A stretch of 64,000 nucleotides of DNA, from the NCBI GenBank assembly GCA_032622095.1, contig CP136064.1:112642004-112706003 (forward strand), in the 5' to 3' direction. Below are positions 1-11,048 of this stretch, one piece after another (the stretch's first letter is position 1; each line of letters starts with the position of its first letter). Both the position numbers and the translations under genes were made by a program. A model generated the notes under the pieces. The model was given only the letters and a program-made list of their open reading frames with translations, searched no databases and was not told the origin of the DNA. This DNA comes from Siphonodentalium dalli. Its lineage: Eukaryota; Mollusca; Scaphopoda; Gadilida; Siphonodentaliidae.

Positions 1-524
1 GTTTTCGTTCGGGAAATACATAAACTTAAATATATGAATGTCAATCAAAATTTTATTTTTCAAAAAATTTGCCCCCCACCCCAGTGTCAAAATATATGTC
101 CGACCCTGTCAAATTTTCCTTCTCTGACTAAACTGACAACGGTCAACACGACTATGAAAATCACATGCAGTTATCTGGAATGATACAAGAGGACAACATA
201 GTACAATCAAATAGAGGTTTGCCAACTATGGGCGGTAACTCCTCAGGGAAAGCGCGGACACAAGTTCTGATGCCCGTGGGCAGTAGGGCATATCGAGATG
301 TGCATACGGTCCAATTTTCGATGCTCTGCTCCTTATAATTTCCGAGATAATCAAATGACATTTTTTCAGATAAAGGGAGATAACTCCTCGGGGAAAACGC
401 GGACAATATTCGTTATGCGACGATGGCATACAACTCTTTGATCCCAAGATACGTACCAAGTTTTAGTGTGCTACTCCTGTTACTTTTCGAGTAATAAGGG
501 TTGCAAAAGTGTCCAGTATAATAA

Positions 525-946
525 TGAAAAATAATCGAAAAAGGGCCATGACTCTGTCAAAAGATATTGGACCAACATCCGGATACCATTATTTTTAGTA
601 GACCTTAGATGCCTTCATTCGCTAGAGATTTCGCGGTCCTCCTCCCATTAGTTTCTGAGTATTTCCAATTAAACAGAAAACGGCCGCAGTAGAAAAACAA
701 TATACTTCCTTGGTTACACCATGGAAGTATAATAATGAAAAATAATCGAAAAAGGGCCATAACTCTGTCAAAATATATTGGACCAACATCCGGATAGCAT
801 TATTTTTAGTAGACCTTAGATGCCTACATTCGCTAGAGATTTCGCGGTCCTCCTCCCATTAGTTTCTGAGTATTTCCAATTAAACAGAAAACGGCCGCAG
901 TAGAAAAACAATATACTTCCTTGGTTACACCATGGAAGTATAATAA
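525..946. repeat. Two tandem copies of a 211-bp hairpin-ended module (module A)
   Basis: Two copies of a 211-bp module lie head to tail, the second starting at 736. Each begins in an ATAATGAAAAATAATCG phrase, carries AAAGGGCCATAACTCTG, and ends in a hairpin followed by ATAATA. The same module occurs once in every 1732-bp unit, always inserted in the ATA microsatellite, and twice in tandem at about 40345-40770. That it is absent from otherwise similar ends at 2456, 8576 and 27279 suggests it is separable from the rest of the satellite. Confidence 0.75.
912..942. repeat. Terminal hairpin of module A
   Basis: TATACTTCCTTGG at 912-924 is followed by a 5-base loop and CCATGGAAGTATA at 930-942. 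The arms pair at 12 of 13 positions. The hairpin is directly followed by an ATA-rich microsatellite. An identical hairpin recurs at the end of each module A in the window (for example near 701-731, 7057-7087 and 11870-11900). Confidence 0.8.
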
Positions 947-2456
947 TAGGGCAAATCATGAGCTCAATAAATCGCAGTTAAGGGACGGAAAATATGAATT
1001 AGGATGATTATATCTTTCCCTTAACATGTGTGGGTTGATCTCAAGTGTTTGGGAGTGACCCCACCCCTGCCTCGAAATTGGGTGACGGGATTGGGAAATA
1101 GTCAAACCCGGCCCAAAATGCGAATTTTGAGAGCCCGTAACTCCGTTATTTTCCAATGGATTTAAAAATTGTTTTGAGTATTGTGATCAGCTACTTACAT
1201 TGATTATTTGTTATAATTTTTGTCTGATTCAGAGACGAATAACATTTTGTTTATTGGAAAGAATACGGGCCCACATTCAAAGTTTGAGGGCCCAAATCTC
1301 CGCCATTTTTTAACGGATTTACAATCTGTTTTCAGTTTTATGATCAACGTGTATGGTATATGTTATATATCAAGTTTCATATGATTCGGAGACGAAATAA
1401 ATTTTGGTACCCCGGACCACCCCTCCCCTGACCCACAACACTGAACCGACACTGGCAAAATTTGGCTCATCGCGTGCTCTCTTCAGACCGCACGCATTGG
1501 CGTATCAGTTGACATCCAAAGTTTGACATCTTCGGAGGAGATGTGATCACAAGCATATGGGGCCAAATTTGCATTGTTTGAAGGCCCACAACTCTGACAT
1601 TTTTCAATGGATTGTCGAAATTCTTTCAGTTTCTAGATCGGTTGGCGGTATGGATGTTATATTCCAAGTTTCATCCGATTCGGAGAAGAATACAAAATTG
1701 GTACCCCGGACCACCCCTCCCCTGACCCACAACACTGAACCGACACTGGCAAAATTTGGCCCATCGCGTGCTCTCTTCAGACCGCACGCACTGGGATATC
1801 AGACGACATCCAAAGTTCGACATCTTCGGAGGAGATAGGGTCACAAGCACATGGGACCAAATTGCAAACTTTGAGGGCCCGTAACTCTTGCATTTCTTCT
1901 CGGATTACAAAAATCCTTTCCGGTATGGGTTTGTTTTCGTTCAGGGAATCTACATACTTAAATAGATGAATGTCAATAATAAAAACAAATTGCGAAAATA
2001 TTGCCCCCACCCCAGTGTAAAAATATATGTCCAACCCTGTCAAATTTTCTTCCTCGGACTAAGCTGACAACGGTCAACACGACTACAAAAACCAAATACA
2101 GTTATCTGGAATGATACGGGAGGACAACAGAGTACAATAAAATAGAGGTTTGCCAACTATGGGCGGTAACTCTTCAGGGAAAGGGCGGACCCAAGTTTTT
2201 ATGCCCGTGGGCAGTAGTGCATATCGAGATGTGCATACGGTCTAATTTTCGATGCTCTGCTTCTTATAATTTCCGAGATAATAAAATGACATTTTTTCAA
2301 ATAAAGGGAGATAACTCCTCGGGGAAAACGCGGACAATATTCGTTATGCGACGATGGCATACAACTCTTTGATCCCAAGATACGTACCAAGTTTTAGTGT
2401 GCTACTCCTGGTACTTTTCGAGTAATAAGGGTTGCAAAAGTGTCCAGTATAATAAT

Positions 2457-2516
2457 AATAATAACTAGAGGTCAGATTCCATGGAATCAGATATACTTCC
2501 ATGGTATTCCATCCCA
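2457..2516. repeat. Microsatellite plus palindromic end of the satellite (copy I)
   Basis: The (ATA)n run is followed by ACTAGAGGTCA, the perfect 14-bp palindrome GATTCCATGGAATC at 2475-2488, and ATACTTCCATGGTAT. The same end occurs at 8595-8608 and 27290-27303, and the sequence after the CCATCCC run differs between 2520 and 27340. This marks a genuine element boundary. Confidence 0.65.
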
Positions 2517-2795
2517 TCCCATCCCGTCCCGACCTGACCTTCAAAATGGTCAATCGAAGGTCAAATCGGGTAAAACATGCGGATTTCCACGAAATTTGAT
2601 ACCTAGGGGTACTTTTGTCCGGGGAGTCTTTTGGGCGGGTCAAGTCGTGACCCCGACCTGACATTGACATTCGAAATGGTAAGTTCAAGGTCAAATCGAG
2701 TAAAACGATCGGATTTCGACGAAATTTTATACCTAGGAAAACTTTTGTCCGGGGAGTGTTTTGGACAGGTCAAATCGTGACAATAGGTTACTTTT
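2517..2795 (-). repeat. GGTCA-rich tandem repeats (period about 130 bp), copy I
   Basis: Two copies of a unit carrying AAGGTCAAATCG, CGAAATTT-ATACCTAGG and TTTTGTCCGGGGAGT; the CCTAGG landmarks are at about 2602 and 2732. Read on the minus strand it matches the body of the ACTAG...TGACCCG insertion at 28024-28487, so it is probably a fragment of that mobile family. No gene. Confidence 0.65.
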
Positions 2796-3585
2796 ACAGT
2801 AGAGCGGACATACCTATATAGTATATCGGTGAGCATATTCATGCATTTGCCTTGCTTCTTGCTAAGTCCGTTTGAATTTGCGTCATGAAGAGAGGGTTTG
2901 AATTTGAGTAATATATATCACCCGTCACAACGTTATACGCTACCAGGGTTAAACCGTTCAATATAAATTATTAAAAAGTGTACTAATCTTGCGTATATAT
3001 ACTACTTATCACATCCACTCATCGAAAAGTTTTTATCTCAATATATGATTTTCGGAGTAATTTTGCCCATTTGATCTTCGGTGGAATTTTCCAAATCTGA
3101 ACCCACCCGACACAAACACTCCCTTGAGCAGGTTGCGTTTATATTAGAGAGGTCAAATTTTAGAGTCATACCTACAGTATACCGGCTTATGTACCACCGC
3201 ATTAAACTCGCTCCTACATCGGCCCGTTTGGATTTGGGGCTAAAAATCGGCTAGTGATAGACTACAGAAGTATACATATTTATGATATATAGCGTTGTCA
3301 CGAGTAAACCGTTCCATCTGAAAATTAGAAAATTGCGCTCTAGATGCGCGTGAACACTAGCTATCAGATGTACTCGTCAAAAACAATTATCTCGATGTTT
3401 GAATTTGAAGTATAGCGGTCAAGATTTGGGGGGGGGGGCGTGAATAGAATATCCAAATGTACCTGCTACATTACCTTGCTCTTTAATTAGCCCTTTTGGA
3501 TTTGGTGGGAAGAATAGGTGCATTTTCCTGTTCCCCGTATAGCGGAAAGGGGTATATATATATAGTCACGCATTTCAATCAGTTT
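2796..3585. repeat. AT-rich spacer segment C of the composite repeat, copy I
   Basis: Non-coding DNA with a close copy at 8916-9700 and a diverged copy at 27661-28855. Landmarks are CTACCAGGGTTAAACCG, ACCTACAGTATACCG and a poly-G run at about 3430. The segment carries the uninterrupted target (around 3280-3300) of the insertion found in the third copy. No open frame of note. Confidence 0.7.
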
Positions 3586-3660
3586 GGATATACAGTTTAA
3601 ATATACACAGTTATATGCCTATATATTTAATACTAATATATTTTCTTATAAATTAACAGC

Positions 3661-3735
3661 GCAGTCCGTAGACCAGTGGTGAGAGCGTCAAACCCTCAGT
3701 TTGTGTTTTATTGCGACGTGAGTTCGAATCCCGTC
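3661..3735 (+). tRNA. tRNA-Ser-like sequence, pseudogene or SINE head
   Basis: GCAGT..GTAG..CAGTGGTGAGAGCG resembles the acceptor and D-arm of animal tRNA-Ser. Box A is TAGACCAGTGG (3669-3679), and box B is GAGTTCGAATCCC (3720-3732). A short potential anticodon stem (CAAAC...GTTTG) lies between, in degraded form. The 3' acceptor strand does not pair with the 5' one. A T-run at 3743-3750 could stop RNA polymerase III. It is most likely a tRNA-derived SINE promoter rather than a working tRNA. Confidence 0.45.
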
Positions 3736-3931
3736 AAATTATCTTTTTTTATTTTTTATTTTTAACATGTTTTGGTGTATTTTAATCATCAAATACGAAT
3801 AATACCAAACTAAAGATAATGTAAAGATGCTTTTTATATTCGATTTCAATCAATTTGAATATAAAGTTTAAATATACACAGTTATATGCCTATATATTTA
3901 ATACTAATATATTTTCTTATAAATTAACAGC

Positions 3932-4008
3932 GCAGTGCGTAGCCCAGAGGTGAGAGCGTCAAACCTTCAGTTTGTGTTTTATTGCGACGTGAGTTCGAAT
4001 CCCGTCAA
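3932..4008 (+). tRNA. tRNA-Ser-like sequence, pseudogene or SINE head
   Basis: Second unit of the pair. Box A reads TAGCCCAGAGG and box B GAGTTCGAATCCC, followed by a T-run. Acceptor pairing is lost at the 3' side, as in the first. Confidence 0.45.
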
Positions 4009-4090
4009 ATTATCTTTTTGTATTTTTTATTTTTAACATGTTTTGGTGTATTTTAATCATCAAATACGAATAATACCAAACTAAAGATAA

Positions 4091-4711
4091 TGTAAAATGT
4101 GTTATTGAATCGGATATAAAACAATAAACACGTGGGTCGGTTTTCGCATATATAACATGAAGCGCGCTTAATGAACGTTCGGTCCGAAGAATATAATGAG
4201 TGATTAACAACAACACACAAATAGTTTGAACGTAATCGAACAGAAAAGAGCGTTCTCTATAAGTAGATTCCTTTATGGTAGGAATAATGAGCGGTTGTTT
4301 CACGTTTGCTTTTTTGACAAGACTTAAATGACGGAGTACGAAACTATCAGTGGTGTTTTAGTTTGCGAAAGTATAAAAGGAGTCATTTCCAATTCGGCAG
4401 ACATATACTCACGGAAAGAATTGAATGTCTATCAGCAGTATACTACGGTTTATAACAATATACAAATTGATCTTACGAAACTGATGATGTTTGCATGTTT
4501 CTATGTGTTTATCGTTGTTATCGCAAACGGAATAATTGGCTATACGTCGTCATTACGTTAGTAGAAATATACACCGTATAACGAAGGCTTGTTTGACCAA
4601 ATTAATGTAATGTTTGTATTTTGTTTGGTTGTATATGATATGCAATGCGTTGAAGATGCGAAAGAAAATACAAAAGTGAAATGCACGCACGCAGATAGCT
4701 CATGACACACT
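4091..4711. repeat. Segment D of the composite repeat, copy I
   Basis: Non-coding segment shared with 29125-29741. In copy II most of it is missing (joined at about 10247-10262). It contains a TATA-like GCATATATAAC at about 4146. One 77-codon open frame (4328-4561) is treated separately. Confidence 0.6.
4328..4561 (+). CDS. Doubtful 77-residue ORF with one hydrophobic segment
   Basis: An ATG-initiated frame encodes a short polar N-terminus and a hydrophobic stretch near residues 52-70 (LMMFACFYVFIVVIANGIIG) that could span a membrane. I recognise no family. In the homologous segment of the third composite copy (start at about 29381) the frame is closed by a stop at the codon after ADIY. In the second copy the 5' half is deleted. 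Lack of conservation argues against a gene. Confidence 0.12.
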   Translation: MTEYETISGVLVCESIKGVISNSADIYSRKELNVYQQYTTVYNNIQIDLTKLMMFACFYVFIVVIANGIIGYTSSLR

Positions 4712-5024
4712 CTACACGATAAAATGATAATTTACCACACACCATGGGCTACACAATTTACGAATAGGTGGGTTTATATTAAAATCCAAGTTATTTGCTT
4801 TATAACGGCTCCGATATGTACTCATACCAATATACCACTCTGGAAATGATTGTTGGAATTCGACGGGCGTTCTATCAGTTCTATGGTAGACGATTGAGAC
4901 TGGTCCGCGGCAAGACGGGTGTATTCGAATCGGAGGTAGGTTCCATCCCACGGGGGGATGGGGTAGCCGGAGGAAGGAGAGAGGGGAGTGACAAATTTTT
5001 GGCGTATATATAGATAATATATAT
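4712..5024. repeat. Segment B of the composite repeat, left part, copy I
   Basis: Shared with 10511-10830 and 29742-30070. Landmarks are ACACACCATGGG, CATCCCACGGGGG-like G/C patches and GGAGGAAGGAGAGAGGGG. It ends in an ATATAT tract that in this copy alone is split by an 838-bp insertion. Open frames on both strands are repeat by-products. Confidence 0.65.
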
Positions 5025-5862
5025 CTATTATATATTTTGAAAGATCTGTGTGTGTGTTTGAAATCGATGGACTCGAAAACGACTAAGCCAATTTCGATGA
5101 AATTTGGTATTTTATGGTATTTTCGGCCGGAGACGAACATAGGCATATTTATTTGTCCGTGCGAGGTCAACTTTTCACGTGCGGAGGTCAAATCTGTTTT
5201 TACGCCGTTTTGCGCTAATATATTTCAGTTCGGTGCTCACAAATCGATACGATATAGCGCGAATAATAAATTGCCAGTCATATAATTTGCACGGTTAGAA
5301 TCTGTGTGGCTTCATCTTTCCAACGATATATAATATGTATGTATCCGTTTTAGTTATCTGCCTCAATTATTAGGTACAAGTGGTGCGATCTTTTATCAGG
5401 ATAAAATCAATGCGTAAATTCTATGACGTCGTCAGAGGTCATAAAGTTAGATTACGTTAACTCTCACCCTGCCGATGCATTTGACTGTGTCGCGTTAACT
5501 CATCACCGGCCGAGGTATCCGCAAATGACATTGGGCTATATATCTCGAAAACGGGTGTAGCTATCGACTTGAAATTTGGTATGTGAATGTATCTTGCCCC
5601 GGATACGAATTTTATTGGGTCGCCGAGCACGTGCGACGCCAGCTTCGCGCATGCGCAGACGAGATCTCGGAAACGGGTTGAGATATTGACTTTAAATTTG
5701 GTATGTGAATGTATCTTGCCCCGGATACGAATTTTATCGGGTCGCCGAGCACGTGCGACACCAGCTTCGCGCATGCGCAGACCAGATCTAGGAAACGGGT
5801 GGAGCAATCGACTTGAAATTTGGTTTTTGAATAGCCCGGACGAAGTCGGGTCACCTTCTAGT
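5025..5862 (-). mobile_element. SINE/RTE-like insertion with ACTAG...GGTGACCCGACTTCGTCCG end
   Basis: Two other copies of the surrounding segment (10830-10850, 30062-30082) read straight through an ATATAT tract, so this stretch is an insertion with a visible empty site. On the minus strand it starts ACTAGAAGGTGACCCGACTT and ends near a CAAAATATATAATAGATA-like tail. Both ends match the insertion at 28024-28487. The body holds 2.3 copies of a 123-bp repeat (5540-5823, with GGAAACGGGT and CGCGCATGCGCAGA) and a block with AAGCCAATTTCGATGAAATT. Such ACTAG/GACCCG ends and 'CCGATTTTGATGAAATTT' phrases are typical of short RTE-type repeats in invertebrates. No reverse transcriptase frame is present. 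Confidence 0.6.
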
Positions 5863-6140
5863 TATATATATAAGCGGAATTATTTTGAAGAGCTCTTTTC
5901 ACTTGACTGAGAAAAAAATAATGTTCTAAGTCCAAAAGTTTTGGTTGAAATATTGGAGCCTTTTTCAAAAAGTGAAAACAAAATGAACGACTTTTCTGGA
6001 ACAGGGCGATTTCGATCCGTTTTGGACTCTGGATTCCCCAAAAGTTATCTCCGTTTCGCGTGTAGCATAATATGACTTTTATGAATAAGTAACGGATAGT
6101 TTGGGGAATGAGATGTGAGCTTGTACAACATTCGTTCATA
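5863..6140. repeat. Segment B, right part, copy I
   Basis: Matches 10845-11045 and 30076-30290 up to the phrase GTGTAGCATAAT, after which all three copies continue differently. That phrase is therefore the end of the shared block. The last 60 bases before the satellite (6085-6140) are unmatched in the window. No gene. Confidence 0.6.
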
Positions 6141-8576
6141 GTTCGCGAATTACATTTGGATAGACATATTTCTGTTATATCCCAAATTTCAAATGATTCG
6201 GAGAAGAATTAAAAATTGGTACCGCAGACCACCCCTCCCCTGACCCACACTACTGGACCGACACTTGCAAACTTTGAGGGCCCGTAACTCTTGCATTTCT
6301 TCTCGGATTACAAAAATCCTTTCCGGTATGGGTTTGTTTTCGTTCAGGGAATCTACATACTTAAATAGATGAATGTCAATAATAAAAAAAAATTGCGAAA
6401 ATATTGCCCCCACCCCAGTGTAAAAATATATGTCCAACCCTGTCAAATTTTCTTCCTCGGACTAAGCTGACAACGGTCAACACGATTACAAAAACCAAAT
6501 ACAGTTATCTGGAATGATACGGGAGGACAACAGAGTACAATAAAATAGAGGTTTGCCAACTATGGGCGGTAACTCTTCAGGGAAAGGGCGGACCCAAGTT
6601 TTTATGCCCGTGGGCAGTAGTGCATATCGAGATGTGCATACGGTCTAATTTTCGATGCTCTGCTTCTTATAATTTCCGAGATAATAAAATGACATTTTTT
6701 CAAATAAAGGGAGATAACTCCTCGGGGAAAACGCGGACAATATTCGTTATGCGACGATGGCATACAACTCTTTGATCCCAAGATACGTACCAAGTTTTAG
6801 TGTGCTACTCCTGGTACTTTTCGAGTAATAAGGGTTGCAAAAGTGTCCAGTATAATAATAATAATAATAATAATAATGAAAAATAATCGAAAAAGGGCCA
6901 TAACTCTGTCAAAATATATTGGACCAACATCCTGATAGCATTATTTTTAGTAGACCTTAGATGCCTACATTCGCTAGAGATTTCGCGGTCCTCCTCCCAT
7001 TAGTTTCTGAGTATTTCCAATTAAACAGAAAACGGCCGCAGTAGAAAAACAATATACTTCCTTGGTTACACCATGGAAGTATAATAATAGGGCAAATCAT
7101 GAGCTCAATAAATCGCAGTTAAGGGACGGAAAATATGAATTAGGATGATTATATCTTTCCCTTAACATGTGTGGGTTGATCTCAAGTGTTTGGGAGTGAC
7201 CCCACCCCTGCCTCGAAATTGGGTGACGGGATTGGGAAATAGTCAAACCCGGCCCAAAATGCGTTATTTTCCAATGGATTTAAAAATTGTTTTGAGTATT
7301 GTGATCAGCTACTTACATTGATTATTTGTTATAAATTTTGTCTGATTCAGAGACGAATAACATTTTGTTTATTGGAAAGAATACGGGCCCACATTCAAAG
7401 TTTGAGGGCCCAAATCTCCGCCATTTTTTAACGGATTTACAATCTGTTTTCAGTTTTATGATCAACGTGTATGGTATATGTTATATATCAAGTTTCATAT
7501 GATTCGGAGACGAAATAAATTTTGGTACCCCGGACCACCCCTCCCCTGACCCACAACACTGAACCGACACTGGCAAAATTTGGCTCATCGCGTGCTCTCT
7601 TCAGACCGCACGCATTGGCGTATCAGTTGACATCCAAAGTTTGACATCTTCGGAGGAGATGTGATCACAAGCATATGGGGCCAAATTTGCATTGTTTGAA
7701 GGCCCACAACTCTGACATTTTTCAATGGATTTTCGAAATTCTTTCAGTTTCTAGATCGGTTGGCGGTATGGATGTTATATTCCAAGTTTCATCCGATTCG
7801 GAGAAGAATACAAAATTGGTACCCCGGACCACCCCTCCCCTGACCCACAACACTGAACCGACACTGGCAAAATTTGGCCCATCGCGTGCTCTCTTCAGAC
7901 CGCACGCACTGGGATATCAGACGACATCCAAAGTTCGACATCTTCGGAGGAGATAGGGTCACAAGCACATGGGACCGACACTTGCAAACTTTGAGGGCCC
8001 GTAACTCTTGCATTTCTTCTCGGATTACAAAAATCCTTTCCGGTATGGGTTTGTTTTCGTTCAGGGAATCTACATACTTAAATAGATGAATGTCAATAAT
8101 AAAAAAAAATTGCGAAAATATTGCCCCCACCCCAGTGTAAAAATATATGTCCAACCCTGTCAAATTTTCTTCCTCGGACTAAGCTGACAACGGTCAACAC
8201 GACTACAAAAACCAAATACAGTTATCTGGAATGATACGGGAGGACAACAGAGTACAATAAAATAGAGGTTTGCCAACTATGGGCGGTAACTCTTCAGGGA
8301 AAGGGCGGACCCAAGTTTTTATGCCCGTGGGCAGTAGTGCATATCGAGATGTGCATACGGTCTAATTTTCGATGCTCTGCTTCTTATAATTTCCGAGATA
8401 ATAAAATGACATTTTTTCAAATAAAGGGAGATAACTCCTCGGGGAAAACGCGGACAATATTCGTTATGCGACGATGGCATACAACTCTTTGATCCCAAGA
8501 TACGTACCAAGTTTTAGTGTGCTACTCCTGGTACTTTTCGAGTAATAAGGGTTGCAAAAGTGTCCAGTATAATAAT
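6141..8576. repeat. Satellite block, older variant (composite copy II)
   Basis: 6180-6860 repeats 1685-2460, then a module A with hairpin (about 6880-7090). 7091-8576 then repeats 946-2456 at an offset of about 6118-6120 bp, with one 22-bp deletion near 7261. A longer (ATA)n run lies at 6854-6877. No gene. Confidence 0.8.
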
Positions 8577-8636
8577 AATAATAACTAGAGGTCAGATTCC
8601 ATGGAATCAGATATACTTCCATGGTATTCCATCCCA
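8577..8636. repeat. Microsatellite plus palindromic end of the satellite (copy II)
   Basis: Same as 2457-2516: (ATA)n, ACTAGAGGTCA, palindrome GATTCCATGGAATC at 8595-8608, and ATACTTCCATGGTAT. Confidence 0.65.
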
Positions 8637-9700
8637 TCCCATCCCATCCCGACCTGACCTTGGTCTTCAAAATGGTCAATCGAAGGTCAAATCGGGTAAA
8701 ACATGCGGATTTCCACGAAATTTGATACCTAGGGGTACTTTTGTCCGGGGAGTCTTTTGGGCGGGTCAAGTCGTGACCCCGACCTGACATTGACATTCGA
8801 AATGGTAAGTTCAAGGTCAAATCGAGTAAAACGATCGGATTTCGACGAAATTTTATACCTAGGAAAACTTTTGTCCGGGGAGTGTTTTGGACAGGTCAAA
8901 TCGTGACAATATGTTACTTTTACAGTAGAGCGGACATACCTATATAGTATATCGGTGAGCATATTCATGCATTTGCCTTGCTTCTTGCTAAGTCCGTTTG
9001 AATTTGCGTCATGAAGAGAGGGTTTGAATTTGAGTAATATATATCACCGGTCACAACGTTATACGCTACCAGGGTTAAACCGTTCAATATAAATCATTAA
9101 AAAGTGTACTAATCTTGCGTGTATATACTACTTATCACATCCACTCATCGAAAAGTTTTTATCTCAATATATGATTTTCGGAGTAATTTTGCCCATTTGA
9201 TCTTCGGTGGAATTTTCCAAATCTGAACCCACCCGACACAAACACTCCCTTGAGCAGGTTGCGTTTATATTAGAGAGGTCAAATTTTAGAGTCATACCTA
9301 CAGTATACCGGCTTATGTACCACCGCATTAAACTCGCTCCTACATCGGCCCGTTTGGATTTGGGGCTAAAAATCGGCTAGTGATAGACTACAGAAGTATA
9401 CATATTTATGATATATAGCGTTGTCACGAGTAAACCGTTCCGTTCCATCTGAAAATTAGAAAATTGCGCTCTAGATGCGCGTGAACACTAGCTATCAGAT
9501 GTACTCGTCAAAAAAAAAATTCTCGATGTTTGAATTTGAAGTATAGCGGTCAAGATTTGGGGGGGGGGCGTGAATAGAATATCCAAATGTACCTGCTACG
9601 GCATTACCTTGCTCTTTAATTAGCCCTTTTGGATTTGGTGGGAAGAATAGGTGCATTTTCCTGTTCCCCGTATAGCGGAAAGGGGTATATATATATAGTC
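8637..9700. repeat. GGTCA repeats and spacer segment C, copy II
   Basis: Near-identical to 2517-3585, with small length changes in simple runs. 8637-8921 is the GGTCA-rich repeat pair and 8922-9700 the AT-rich spacer. No gene. Confidence 0.7.
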
Positions 9701-9793
9701 ACGCATTTCAATCAGTTTGGATATAAAGTTTAAATATACACAGTTATATGCCTATATATTTAATACTAATATATTTTCTTATAAATTAATAGC

Positions 9794-9871
9794 GCAGTGC
9801 GTAGTCGAGTGGTCAGAGCGTCAAACCTTCAGCTTGTGTTTTTATTGCGACGTGAGTTCGAATCCCGTCAA
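9794..9871 (+). tRNA. tRNA-Ser-like sequence, pseudogene or SINE head
   Basis: GCAGTGCGTAGTCGAGTGGT resembles tRNA-Ser. Box A is TAGTCGAGTGG and box B GAGTTCGAATCCC. A T-run follows at 9877-9883. The 3' acceptor strand is degenerate. Confidence 0.45.
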
Positions 9872-10074
9872 ATTATCTTTTTTTATTTTTAATTTTAACA
9901 TGTTTTGGTGTATTTTAATCATCAAATACGAATAATACCAAACTAAAGATAATGTAAAGATGCTTTTTATATTCGATTTCAATCAGTTTGGATATAAAGT
10001 TTAAATATACACAGTTATATGCCTACATATTTAATACTAATATATTTTCTTATAAATTAACAGCGCAGTGCGTA

Positions 10075-10141
10075 GCCGAGTGGAGAGAGCGTCAAACATT
10101 CAGTATGTGTTTTATTGCGACGTGAGTTCGAATCCCGTCAA
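10075..10141 (+). tRNA. tRNA-Ser-like sequence, pseudogene or SINE head
   Basis: Box A TAGCCGAGTGG fits the consensus exactly, and box B is GAGTTCGAATCCC. It is the second unit of a tandem pair, 281 bp after the first, followed by a T-run. Acceptor pairing is lost. Confidence 0.45.
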
Positions 10142-10245
10142 ATTATCTTTTTTTATTTTTTATTTTTAACATGTTTTGGTGTATTTTAATCATCAAATAC
10201 GAATAATACCAAACTAAAGATAATGTAAAGATGCTTTTTATATTC

Positions 10246-11048
10246 GATAAATAACTAGAATATAAACAATATACAAATTGATCTTACGAAACTGATGATG
10301 TTTGCATGTTTCTATGTGTTTATCGTTGTTATCGCAAATGGAATAATTGGCTATACGTCGTCATTACGTTAGTAGAAATATACACCATATAACGAAGTCT
10401 TGTGTGATCAAATTAATGTAATGTTTGTATTTTGTTTGGTTGTATATGATATGCAGTGCGTTGAAGATGCGAAAGAAAATACAAAAGTGAAATGCACGCA
10501 CGCAGATAGCTCATGACACACTATACACGATAAAATGATAATTTACCACACACCATGGGCTACACAATTTACGAATAGGTGGGTTTATATTAAAATCCAA
10601 GTTATTTGCTTTATAACGGCTCCGATATGAACTCATACCAATATAGCACTCTGGAAATGATTGTTGGTATTCGACGGGCGTTCTATCAGTTCTCTGGTAG
10701 AGGAATGAGACTGGCCCGCGGCATGACGGGTGTATTCGAATCGGAGGTAGGTTCCATCCCACGGGGGATGGGGTAGCCGGAGGAAGGAGAGAGGGGAGTG
10801 ACAAATTTTTGGCGTATATATAGATAATATATATTATATATATAAGCGGAATTATTTTGAAGAGCTCTTTTCACTTGACTGAGAAAAAAATAATGTTTTA
10901 AGTCCAAAAGTTTTGGTTGAAATATTGGAGCCTTTTTCAAAAAGTGAAAACAAAATGAACGACTTTTCTGGAACAGGGCGATTTCGATCCGTTTTGGACT
11001 CTGGATTTCCCAAAAGTCATCTCCGTTTCGGGTGTAGCATAATCTGAA
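10246..11048. repeat. Segments D (deleted) and B, copy II
   Basis: Segment D is shortened: the join falls in ATAACTAGAATATAAAC. Segment B (10511-11045) is uninterrupted here and shows the empty site of the 5025-5862 insertion. It ends at GTGTAGCATAAT and passes directly into the 1732-bp array. No gene. Confidence 0.65.

Larger units (their letters stand above)
1..2456. repeat. Satellite block, older variant of the 1.7-kb family (composite copy I)
   Basis: The window opens inside a satellite unit. The block shares long stretches with the 1732-bp units further right, but is diverged and rearranged. It contains the same landmarks: the CCCCCCACCCCAGTGT phrase, AAGGGAGATAACTC, an (ATA)n microsatellite, and the GGACCACCCCTCCCC phrase. 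The sub-repeat carrying that last phrase recurs at an offset of 294 bp (about 1405 and 1699), the same offset as inside the 1732-bp unit. The block ends at the microsatellite at 2448-2464. No gene is seen; short open frames occur on both strands and shift between copies. Confidence 0.85.
3586..4090 (+). repeat. Two tandem tRNA-headed units of about 271 bp
   Basis: Each unit consists of CAATCAGTTTGGATATAAAG-like DNA, an AT-rich leader, a tRNA-like region, a T-run, and ATGTTTTGGTGTATTTTAATC. The tRNA-like regions start 271 bp apart. The same unit occurs twice at 9700-10245 and once at 28855-29125. It looks like a SINE that has been tandemly duplicated. Confidence 0.65.

Noticed and set aside
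3661-3735. Functional tRNA gene
   Set aside because: Boxes A and B are good, but the 3' acceptor strand does not pair with the 5' strand and the anticodon arm is irregular; the copies lie in tandem repeat units.
4010-4303. 97-codon minus-strand ORF with hydrophobic stretches, also open at 29026-29355
   Set aside because: It overlaps the tRNA-headed repeat and AT-rich DNA, has no recognisable family, and its conservation reflects duplication of the segment.
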